A stretch of DNA of 17,092 nucleotides, from the NCBI GenBank assembly GCA_905372135.1, contig CAJPNS010000033.1, positions 1 to 17,092 of the forward strand. The letters run 5' to 3'. Shown here in pieces: positions 7,801 through 14,243 of this stretch. This DNA comes from Porphyromonadaceae bacterium. Its GTDB lineage: Bacteria > Bacteroidota > Bacteroidia > Bacteroidales > Paludibacteraceae. Each line of letters opens with the position of its first letter. Within the stretch, counting starts at the first letter, position 1. The position numbers were made by a program, and so were the translations under genes. The notes under the pieces are model-generated. The model saw only the letters and a program-made list of their open reading frames with translations. It searched no databases and was not told the DNA's origin.

Positions 7801-10800
7801 ACCATATATACCATCATATAGTCTTGCTCCCAATATCCTCCATTATAATCATCTTCGAAATCGCTTCCTCTACCTATCCAGTCGAAAGAGATAGCAAACT
7901 TCGGGCTATTGTCGAAATCGACCGTTACGTACGCCATAGAGTGAGATTTTTTACGGTCGTCGTAAGCGGCAGACACTCCATTGTCTTTGGATATATACAT
8001 CGATTTGCCGCCATTGCCCATAACATTACCTATGCACCATTTATTGGCATCTTCTTCGGCCGACCATACGGATATCTCTGGTGTAGCTCCGCTAAAATCT
8101 TGGTCGTAGGGCAACTGCACCGAAAGAGCTTTCGTAGTGAACTCTGCCGACTGCCAAGGCGACTTATCGCTTGCACTACATACGGCTCTTATATATACAT
8201 AATAACGAGTCTTTAGTGTGAGCGACGAAGCGCTGTAAGAGGCAGCCAATACAGTTACGGAGGTAGCGGTATCGAGCTGAGCGACAGTAAGCGGAGCCTT
8301 AGATACTACCACTTCCCACGATGTCTCGCTACCGCCTGCAGTCCATGTAATGTCGGCAGTCGATGTAGTTATGTTGTTTACAGCAATATTCTTTACATAT
8401 CGGCAAGAGAGCGGATCTACAACACTCAGAGTATAGTCTTCTACGGCAGCTAGATAGCCCATATAGCACGGAACGGGTTTTCTCGTACCGTTTGTTACAC
8501 CCACTATCCTCATCCGATAGTCACCGTTGGCAGTGGTGATGGGAACTAAGAACGAAGCCTCAAGGGTAGTCGGCGAGTTAGCTTCGGATATTCCTTCGTA
8601 AACGGTTTCGCCAGGGTCGTCGAAGTCGTAGTCGCGGTTCCAATCGACAAATATACGTGCGTTGTTTTGATTATCCTTTCTTGTCGAGAATGTAATTGCT
8701 ACCCGAGCAGAATCGCCTCGGCTCACGTCGCCGCACATAGCAGAGTAGTCGCCGTAGTTACCGTCTTCTTTGCCGGTACTGTTTTCTACTATACGAGATA
8801 CTCCGTATCTGACTCTTGTGATACCTTTCTCCGACACAGAGGAGGGTCGCGGTCGGCAATACTTAGTCGAGAACAGAGCAACCGCCCAAGAACTTGTATC
8901 AGGAGTACAACTTACCGTTCGTATCCAGATGGTATAATCTTTGTCCTTCTCGAGCGACGATATTTTGAGGTTGTCGGTTGCAAACGTTATCGGGCTAATC
9001 GAATCGGGCGGAACAGTCGATACGTCTACACCCTTCGCCAACACGTACTGCCACGAGGTAGCCGAAGGTTCGTGAGCAAAACGAACGGCGGCAGTGTCGG
9101 TAGTAGCTCCCGAAACGACACTTACATTCAACGACGTTGGTACACGGCATGCAGGTGTGGGCACTACCGATATGTTGTCGATCCAGTACGAGTACGAAGT
9201 ATTTTGCTCTACCGCACCTACTTTACCGTAGCGGAAAGCGATATAACGATTGTTGCCGTTGTCGGTAACGGAGTTGAAGTATACCGTCTTCGGCAGCATA
9301 GTCCGTATATTGTTGCCGTTGTCGAGCGAAGCGACAGGCACGAACGTATTGCTGTCGGTCGGATCGGTCATATAGCCCACTTGCAACAGACCGCATTCGT
9401 AATGCTCTTTGTTGAGGTCGAAGTTAAGTTGCAGCGTATTCAGAGCTGCGTCCATTTTGTTCAACACCAAATACTGAGGAACTGAGGAGCCGAACATTAT
9501 TGCCTTGGAAGGTACTCCGTATTGTGGAAGACCGTCTGTTACGGCAGGGAACTTATTGTTCGATATTTTACGCCAACAAGCGGGAATCGAATCTTTTGCT
9601 ACCACCTCGAAATCTTCGCTTATCGAAGCCTCATCGCCGCACTTAGTCGTAAACGTATGCGGAGCGATAGTCCACTCGCTGTAAGAAGTCGAATCGCATC
9701 GGCTACGTAGCCATATTTTATATGTTGTGTGCTGGCTGAGTCCCAAGAGCTTCGCGACGCCTCCGACGGCATTATGAGGAGTGAGTGTCGAAAGGTCTCT
9801 GGTATCGAAAACCTCTTTGTATACATACTGCACTTGAGCGGTTGCAATACTGGGGATATAAGATATAACTGCCGAGTCGGCACCGACGGAGATAGTTTTC
9901 GGTTCTGTCGGAGGGATACAGGCAGGAGCAGGCTGTATCGACAAGGAATCTATCCAATAGAAATAACCCGAAGAGAACGATTCCTGACCGACTTTACCGT
10001 ATCGGAATGCTATATAACGATTGGTGCCATCGTCGGCAACTCTGCTGAAGAAGACCTGCTTGCGTAGCATCTTTTTGTATATAGCCGCATTGCGGTCGTC
10101 GAACGAAGCCACAGGCACAAACGTATTGCTATCGGTCGGATTGGTCATATAACCCACTTGGAAAGTACCTGAGTTTTCGCCCTCTCTGTCGAGAGTAAAG
10201 TCGAGCTGCAGAGTATTGAGCGGTACCGAGAAGCGAGGCAATACCAGATAAAGCGCTTTTGACTCTCCGAACTTCATAGCTTTTGATGTAAGTCCGTATT
10301 CCGGAGATACGACGGCAGGCAATGTCTTATTGGCGGGTATTCGAGTCCAGCAATCGGGCATATAATTATCTCCGATGTTGTCGAAGTCTTCGCTTAGTGT
10401 AGAGATACTGCCGCAGAGAGTAGTGAAGGTCAACGGCTCGAACGACCATTCGCTGACGTCGCTAGTGCCACATTCGCTCTGCAACCACATTTTATACGCA
10501 GTATTTGGAGCAAGCCCCGAAAGCCGTATAGTATCGCCACCGATAGTATGTACGGGCAACGTATTGGGGTCGGTCGCGTTAGCCAAGCCATAAACATATC
10601 GTATTGCCGTAGCATTCGACTTATAAGTGACAACGACCGAATCGGAAGATATGAAGGCAACACTCATCGGAGTGGGCGGTATGCACGTAGGAGCATTTTG
10701 CACCTTGACCTCATCGAGCCAATAGTACGAATAGTTATTGAAACTTTCTTCGCCCACCTTACCGTAGCGGAAAGCAATATAACGGTTGTTGCCATTGTCG

Positions 10801-13253
10801 GTAACGTCGGTAAAGTAGACTCGTTTATTAAGCATTTTCTGATACGAACTGCTACCAACGTCGTTGAACGAGGCTACGGCTACGAAGGTATTCTTATCGG
10901 TTTTATCGGTCATATAACCTACTTGGAACGTCCCCGAAGTAGCGTTTTGTCTGTCGAGAGCGAAGTCGAGCTGCAGTGTATTGAGCGGTACGCCGAAGCG
11001 AGGCAGTATCAAGTACTGCGGAGAAGAAGCACCAAACTTCATTGCCTTGGTAGGTACTCCGTACCTTGCTTCGGGCTCTACGACACCCGGACGAGCTCCA
11101 CTGGCAGATATTCTACTCCAATAATCGGGAAGCGAATCGGTGTGTATGGTATCGAAGTTCTCTTCTAAGGAATAGATATATCCGTAAGGAGTAGTAAACG
11201 ACAACGGATTCGGCAACCAATCGCTATAAGTGCCTCCGCACTTGCTACGTATCCAAACCCTATACTGTGTAAGCGGCGAGAGTCCCGTAACGGCAAACGT
11301 ATCGTTCGTAGCGGTATAAGGTGTCAGAGTCGACGGGTCTGTTACGGTTGTATCGCCATAAGCGTATTGTATGCCGTCGGCACCTATGGGCAAAGCACAA
11401 GCCAATACCGCCGAGTCGGGATATAGCGACACGACAGTCGGTCGATTGGGAGGCATGCAAGCGGGAGCAGTTCGGACTGCAACATCGTCGAGATAGTAAT
11501 AATAGGTATGCAAAAAGAATTCTTCGCCTACCTCACCGTATCGGAAAGCGATATAACGGTTGTTGCCGTTGTCGACAACATTTCCAAAGAAGACACGGTA
11601 ATGTACGAGCTGTTTGTACTTATTGTCGTTGAAAGTAACGACGGGCACGAAAGTGCTTTCGTCGGTAGGGTCGGTCATATAACCCACTTGGAACGCACCG
11701 GAACGGAATTGCTCTTTGTTGAGCGAGAAGTCGAGCTGCAACGTATTGAGCGGTACTCCGAAGCGGGGCGATATCAAGTATTGCGGGGAGGAGCCGCCGA
11801 ATTTCATCGATTTGGTCGGTAAGCCTACAAGTGGCATATCATCGATGACCGACGGATATTTGGTGTTGGTTGTTATCTTGTTCCAACAGCCGGGTATCGC
11901 CTCTATAGCGGTAGCCTCGAAGTCTTCGTTGAAATTGATAACTCCCGACAGAGGCAGGCATTTGGTTATAAACGACGCGGTAGACCACTCGCTATACTCG
12001 CCGCCCAAGCAGTCGGCTTTTATTCTTACATAATAAACGGTATTGTCCGTAAGCCCCGACAGACTCAACGACGGCGTACCCGTTACGGTCTGCACCACCG
12101 CTCCGGCGAAATCGGATGAAGTGGAATACTCCACTGCCCACGACGAGGCAAAGCCCGTCTCTGTCCACGACAAGTTGGCAGACGTAGCTTCGATACCCGA
12201 TACTGCGATATCCTTTGGTGCCGAGCAATCGGTCGAGGGCAATATCATCGCCCCGTGTATGTCGTCTAAAAGGACATTCAGACCGTTCGTATCCAATACC
12301 TGAAACGCAACATAGACCATACTGCCGGCATAGGGCGACAGATCGACTTTATATCGAGCCCAAGTCGTCGAGAAGTCGTTGCCCCGCAGAGTAAAGGCAG
12401 TTGTAGCGAAATTGGATATGGCGGCAGATGCCGTCGATACCTTTACGTGCACGACGGTTGGGTTGCTTGTGTACTTCCTTTCCGTTTTCATACTGAAAGT
12501 AAGGCTATCGCCGACGGAGGGAAACATTCCTGGAGTGATAAGCCAATTCTCTGTTCCGGAATTGCTCCCGTAGTTGACCTTTGCACACGCCGTACCTATC
12601 GGAGTATTGAACGTAATTCTCGTCCACTCGTTGCTTCCTTTCACACGCTTCTTAGTCCAGCCTTCGGGTGGGAAGGTCTCTGACTCGAATCCTTCCGATA
12701 GGGGGACTCCGTTTGTAGCTTGTACTTTGAGGTTGTCGACAAACACACGGCTTTCGATGCCGCTACCGACGATGGTAGACACTGTTATCGCCGTAGGAGA
12801 GGGCAGAGCATTGAATACGGCATTGTATCGCACCATATCGGCAGCCGATAGAGGCCAACCGTGTGCCGTAGCGGGTAGGTCGACCGTATCGCTTCGAGTG
12901 CCGTAGGTTACGACAAGTCGGGCAGGTGAGGGTGTCGCTGCTATCCAAGTGACAGCGTCGAACGACACTTTCAAGAAACGAGCCGTACCCGCAACGACAG
13001 GTTGCGTAGTAAAGCCGCCATCATTACCGCCGTCGCCAAGACGAACCGCTCCGCCCGCTTGGTACGCTCTGCTTACCGAAGCAATCCCCTGCAATGCACT
13101 TGCAGAAGCTGCCGTGGAGCTTCCCGTCGCCGAGAGCATATCGCCCGACGTGAGGGCGGCGAAGTCTTGGACATAGGGTAATGTTACATTCTGTGCCCGC
13201 AGTCCGAAGACCGCACAGAGCACGAAACACATTAAAAGAGTCAATCTCTTCAT
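4836..13253 (-). CDS. Giant T9SS-secreted multidomain surface protein (adhesin-like)
   Basis: A predicted surface or secreted protein of ~2805 residues (about 300 kDa). I chose the ATG at 13253, which gives the compact signal MKRLTLLMCFVLC...GLRAQ; an ATG at 13268 adds five residues, and the positions below count from it. Approximate order: signal 6-26; jelly-roll-like 27-185; cleaved-adhesin/choice-of-anchor J 188-342 (EGFESETFPPEGW, ENWLITP); Fn3 345-435; four repeats of anchor J plus Fn3 (436-1470, ~257 residues each); GEVED 1471-1618 (FVDWNRDYDFDDPGE, AAVEDYTLSV); Fn3 1620-1716; jelly-roll 1717-1903; Fn3; anchor-J-like 1994-2160; Fn3; anchor J 2254-2445; three Fn3-like repeats 2447-2722; T9SS sorting domain ~2733-2810 (IYPNPADN, GNYLVRI). 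The architecture recalls gingipain/hemagglutinin adhesin regions. No protease, glycosidase or other catalytic domain is visible, so binding to host, matrix or other cells is the likely role (inference). It is monocistronic between a divergent promoter region and its own terminator. Confidence 0.9.
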   Translation of the reverse strand: MKRLTLLMCFVLCAVFGLRAQNVTLPYVQDFAALTSGDMLSATGSSTAASASALQGIASVSRAYQAGGAVRLGDGGNDGGFTTQPVVAGTARFLKVSFDAVTWIAATPSPARLVVTYGTRSDTVDLPATAHGWPLSAADMVRYNAVFNALPSPTAITVSTIVGSGIESRVFVDNLKVQATNGVPLSEGFESETFPPEGWTKKRVKGSNEWTRITFNTPIGTACAKVNYGSNSGTENWLITPGMFPSVGDSLTFSMKTERKYTSNPTVVHVKVSTASAAISNFATTAFTLRGNDFSTTWARYKVDLSPYAGSMVYVAFQVLDTNGLNVLLDDIHGAMILPSTDCSAPKDIAVSGIEATSANLSWTETGFASSWAVEYSTSSDFAGAVVQTVTGTPSLSLSGLTDNTVYYVRIKADCLGGEYSEWSTASFITKCLPLSGVINFNEDFEATAIEAIPGCWNKITTNTKYPSVIDDMPLVGLPTKSMKFGGSSPQYLISPRFGVPLNTLQLDFSLNKEQFRSGAFQVGYMTDPTDESTFVPVVTFNDNKYKQLVHYRVFFGNVVDNGNNRYIAFRYGEVGEEFFLHTYYYYLDDVAVRTAPACMPPNRPTVVSLYPDSAVLACALPIGADGIQYAYGDTTVTDPSTLTPYTATNDTFAVTGLSPLTQYRVWIRSKCGGTYSDWLPNPLSFTTPYGYIYSLEENFDTIHTDSLPDYWSRISASGARPGVVEPEARYGVPTKAMKFGASSPQYLILPRFGVPLNTLQLDFALDRQNATSGTFQVGYMTDKTDKNTFVAVASFNDVGSSSYQKMLNKRVYFTDVTDNGNNRYIAFRYGKVGEESFNNYSYYWLDEVKVQNAPTCIPPTPMSVAFISSDSVVVTYKSNATAIRYVYGLANATDPNTLPVHTIGGDTIRLSGLAPNTAYKMWLQSECGTSDVSEWSFEPLTFTTLCGSISTLSEDFDNIGDNYMPDCWTRIPANKTLPAVVSPEYGLTSKAMKFGESKALYLVLPRFSVPLNTLQLDFTLDREGENSGTFQVGYMTNPTDSNTFVPVASFDDRNAAIYKKMLRKQVFFSRVADDGTNRYIAFRYGKVGQESFSSGYFYWIDSLSIQPAPACIPPTEPKTISVGADSAVISYIPSIATAQVQYVYKEVFDTRDLSTLTPHNAVGGVAKLLGLSQHTTYKIWLRSRCDSTSYSEWTIAPHTFTTKCGDEASISEDFEVVAKDSIPACWRKISNNKFPAVTDGLPQYGVPSKAIMFGSSVPQYLVLNKMDAALNTLQLNFDLNKEHYECGLLQVGYMTDPTDSNTFVPVASLDNGNNIRTMLPKTVYFNSVTDNGNNRYIAFRYGKVGAVEQNTSYSYWIDNISVVPTPACRVPTSLNVSVVSGATTDTAAVRFAHEPSATSWQYVLAKGVDVSTVPPDSISPITFATDNLKISSLEKDKDYTIWIRTVSCTPDTSSWAVALFSTKYCRPRPSSVSEKGITRVRYGVSRIVENSTGKEDGNYGDYSAMCGDVSRGDSARVAITFSTRKDNQNNARIFVDWNRDYDFDDPGETVYEGISEANSPTTLEASFLVPITTANGDYRMRIVGVTNGTRKPVPCYMGYLAAVEDYTLSVVDPLSCRYVKNIAVNNITTSTADITWTAGGSETSWEVVVSKAPLTVAQLDTATSVTVLAASYSASSLTLKTRYYVYIRAVCSASDKSPWQSAEFTTKALSVQLPYDQDFSGATPEISVWSAEEDANKWCIGNVMGNGGKSMYISKDNGVSAAYDDRKKSHSMAYVTVDFDNSPKFAISFDWIGRGSDFEDDYNGGYWEQDYMMVYMVPDSTELPKTWSQEQYNWFKNVPGARTIGRKYLNRSRWTTVSDTLPSSYAGTKRKLIFMWLNDEGTYSAPTMAVDNISIVGYDCNTPSKVVLDTISTDLARIHWSKGGSETSWIIEYKKADAATWTSVTVSDTVYSFSGLDANTDYRVRIKAVCTGGNRYSAWLSYAFHTRCTAQAIGNTQIIYDFNSYLGKLPECWTRTLARQSSVITYPVVGKFEVYSRDTLLMFGGRATQIVATAEYIEDVRGVELEFDLIKESSLASGTMELGVLSNPYDSSTFVAVHDLSSMLTVGVNTPQRFLLSLSTAPTGKHYIAFRQTITNSAHQGRYGIDNLNIHLVPTCLKPDGIIFNNTHDSSASTMEVNWTPGGIESEWVLQYKRADSAKWTSVKVSGQPIYTIRNLSPQTRYEVRIRAVCQPNDSSFWTPIRRFDTQCQADTLPFKEDFSGCDYSNFPPNSCWGRYTQRVSQVFNGEVLSNVGINWVYSENGHGINNGGKAKVNIYGTTLFSWLVTPPILLQSNSILEFDVALTENNKGTPASGTRDDDKFMVIVSTDGGDTWKEEDATVWSNNGTRNYNFNDITNTENHYRIDLSKYSGVIKIAFYAESSVTGNGNNDLHLDNIKVHKPHITPPTVVTLDADNIGDNTATLHRSITEGSYPVALDGFYYKAYANEQWTQTTDSVLTGLIRGTKYQFYAYAETDVDGNIQQFRGATLEFTTTGAQSVHPIVETRRATDITPNSATLHKAIAADPSEPVNLQGWKWRKVGAAVWTTTYDSLITGLEHSTEYEFYAYATTALKADGYNGDILHFTTAAHTPPTVVTGNATAIGCYAAMLTKTITAGTEPIVEEGWEYKRVGEVVWTRTTDGNLNNLGQNTEYEFYAYAVTSNYPKVKGAVIRFKTLQCTDLETATFDVDIYPNPADNMVTVAVEGLTSAAEVVVIDASGRVVGRYRIASGESSISIDVSSFAEGNYLVRILSDAIDKVERLVIKKR
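5103..5930 (-). repeat. Three C-terminal Fn3-like repeats (~92 residues each) in the giant gene
   Basis: Residues ~2447-2722 hold three related modules. Each begins with a (P)P-T-V-x-T-type strand, carries A/N-T/A-x-L-x-K/R-x-I at the second strand, then GW/GF-x-Y/W-K-x, a central W, and ends YxFYAYAxT...FTT. The conserved FYAYA is found in all three and in the three matching modules of the paralogue. Unlike the other Fn3 domains of the protein they lack the paired cysteines. They sit directly before the sorting domain, like a stalk. Confidence 0.75.
8858..11963 (-). repeat. Four internal tandem modules (~770 bp) of anchor-J plus Fn3
   Basis: Inside the giant gene one unit of ~257 codons occurs four times, with the landmark NRYIAFRYG near residues 570, 829, 1084 and 1341. 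Each unit holds SKAMKFG-type, LNTLQLDF-type and FQVGYMTDPTD-type strands followed by an Fn3 domain. The DNA is similar but clearly diverged, so the copies are not recent. A fifth member of the same module family lies at the cut edge of the second giant gene (NRYIAFRCG near 17060). Boundaries are approximate. Confidence 0.85.
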
Positions 13254-13382
13254 AGCATATAAAAACATTTTTAGTTATTGAAAATTTATTAGATATTATT
13301 ATAAAAACAGTCTGTTACTCTCGTCGAAGAGTAGCATTTTTATCTTATTTTTCTATGATTACATAACACATTCATTTATAGA

Positions 13383-13522
13383 CCTATATACCTTTCTTCA
13401 GAAACCAATATACCTTTTCCTCGAAACCAATATACCTTTTCCTCGAAACCTATATACCTTTCTTCAGAAACCAATATACCTTTTCCCCGAAACCTATATA
13501 CCTTTCTTTCGAAACCTATATA
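13383..13522. repeat. Six 22-bp tandem repeats plus a partial seventh
   Basis: Units begin at 13383, 13405, 13427, 13449, 13471 and 13493, each exactly 22 bases with no indel; a seventh breaks off after CCTATATA at 13515-13522. The consensus is CCWATATACC followed by TTTYYYYMGAAA. Two linked subtypes exist: T at position 3 with CTT at 14-16 (units 1, 4, 6), and A at position 3 with TCC at 14-16 (units 2, 3, 5). Twenty-two bases is about two helical turns, so a protein bound to each unit would sit on the same DNA face. The array lies ~130 bases upstream of the giant-gene start and immediately upstream of the HU-like gene promoter. Confidence 0.95.
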
Positions 13523-13539
13523 TGAAAAAAAAGAACATA

Positions 13540-13571
13540 TTTGTTTATTCAAAATATAGTTATTATCTTTG
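13540..13571 (+). promoter_or_regulatory. Bacteroidetes-type promoter of the HU-like gene
   Basis: TTTG at 13540-13543 and TATCTTTG at 13564-13571 match the -33 (TTTG) and -7 (TAnnTTTG) elements, with 20 bases between them. Transcription should start near 13577-13580, leaving a leader of about 80 bases before the ATG at 13660. The -33 box begins only ~18 bases after the end of the 22-bp repeat array. Confidence 0.75.
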
Positions 13572-13659
13572 CTCCGTAATATTCGTTACAAACCCTCCGT
13601 CAGCCAACACCCCCGACTGCGAAAGGGTATGATAAATGGGGGATAATATTATAATCTAT

Positions 13660-14076
13660 ATGGCAAATAAACCCATTCAATTCACTCTTGCAGAACGTAA
13701 GTTGACGATAGGCAAACACGCCGGTGAGGTCGTACAAATAGCTGTTCCTACGGGCAGACATCGTGTAGACTTCCGCAATTTCTGCGAACGTGTGTCGCAG
13801 TCGACTACTTTCAACGAACAGGAAGTATCGGCAATTCTGAACTATGCCATTAAGATTGCCCGCGAAATCGTGGCAAACGGCGACATAGTGGAATTCGGCG
13901 ACATGGGTACATTTACTCCTTCGTTCAAGAGCAAGGCAGTCCCGAAAGGCGAACAGTTCAACACGAATGTTCACATCGAGAAGCCTGTCGTACAATTCAA
14001 TCCTTCGAGGAAGTACTTCACGCTTACCGATGTCTCGTACGAACGGGTAAAGGCTCCTGAAAAGAAGAAGAAGTAA
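13660..14076 (+). CDS. HU-related DNA-binding protein (Bacteroidetes histone-like type)
   Basis: A nucleoid-type DNA-binding protein of 138 residues from the HU/IHF-related group found in Bacteroidetes (the putative histone-like family I know as TIGR01201). I chose the ATG at 13660 (MANKPIQFTLAERK), where such proteins usually begin; an in-frame ATG at 13636 adds eight odd residues. The HU-like helices (RHRVDFRNFCERVSQSTTF, EVSAILNYAIKIAREIVANG) are followed by the strand signature GDIVEFGDMGTFTPSFKSKA, which resembles the V-x-L-x-x-F/G-F/T-F core of HU, then VHIEKPVVQFNPSRKYFTLT and a lysine-rich tail (PEKKKK). It should bind and bend DNA as a dimer. It is the only plus-strand gene, lies between two homologous giant genes and is convergent with the second. 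A role in controlling those genes is possible but not shown. Confidence 0.9.
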   Translation: MANKPIQFTLAERKLTIGKHAGEVVQIAVPTGRHRVDFRNFCERVSQSTTFNEQEVSAILNYAIKIAREIVANGDIVEFGDMGTFTPSFKSKAVPKGEQFNTNVHIEKPVVQFNPSRKYFTLTDVSYERVKAPEKKKK

Positions 14077-14079
14077 AAA

Positions 14080-14110
14080 CGACGATGAAGAAACGGTTTC
14101 GTCATCGTCG
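14080..14110 (+). terminator. Strong hairpin just after the HU-like gene, possible terminator
   Basis: CGACGATGA (14080-14088) and TCATCGTCG (14102-14110) are perfect inverted copies; the bases between can pair further (GAA/TTC around ACGG). The stem begins four bases after the stop codon. On the plus strand no T-run follows, so it may act as an mRNA 3' stabiliser or a weak terminator. Confidence 0.5.
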
Positions 14111-14187
14111 ATATGTCTGCGAAGCGGCTGTGCGATAGTCATAGTCGCTTTGCTGTTTATAAGGCTCAATTTCACCATTAATGTTTA

Positions 14188-14235
14188 CAAAAAAACAAAA
14201 GTAGAGTCGCCTGCAACGGCAGACAACTCCACTTT
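14188..14235 (-). terminator. Rho-independent terminator of the second giant gene
   Basis: A 17-bp stem with three G-U pairs (14198-14214 against 14219-14235) and a four-base loop is followed on the minus strand by a T-rich tract broken by one G (14188-14197). It begins nine bases after the stop of the second giant gene. It shares GGCAGACAACTC (plus strand, 14218-14229) with the terminator of the first giant gene. Confidence 0.9.
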
Positions 14236-14243
14236 CAACCAAT

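Larger units (their letters stand above)
13254..13659. other. Divergent intergenic region between the giant gene and the HU-like gene
   Basis: Of its 406 bases, 13254-13382 is A/T-rich with no coding frame I trust and no convincing -7/-33 pair for the minus-strand giant gene; 13383-13522 is the 22-bp tandem repeat array; 13540-13571 is a good plus-strand promoter; 13572-13659 is the leader of the HU-like gene. I see no small gene or tRNA here. Confidence 0.7.

Noticed and set aside
8667..9485. A 272-codon open frame on the plus strand inside the giant gene
   Set aside because: It is antisense to well-recognised Fn3, GEVED and anchor-J domains. Its translation is rich in R, S, Y and I without domain logic. 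Similar antisense frames (5106-5672, 6504-6995, 10548-11168) recur because the coding strand has few codons that give reverse stops.
13254..13382. Promoter of the giant gene
   Set aside because: On the minus strand only a weak TAAATTTT box (near 13281-13288) was found, without a TTTG at the right distance; I do not call it.
13383..13522. CRISPR array
   Set aside because: The 22-base units follow each other directly with no spacers, and no cas genes are in the window.
13600..14178. A 192-codon minus-strand frame over the HU-like gene
   Set aside because: It is the shadow of the HU-like gene, which has a clear family match, promoter and start; the shadow has no recognisable domain.
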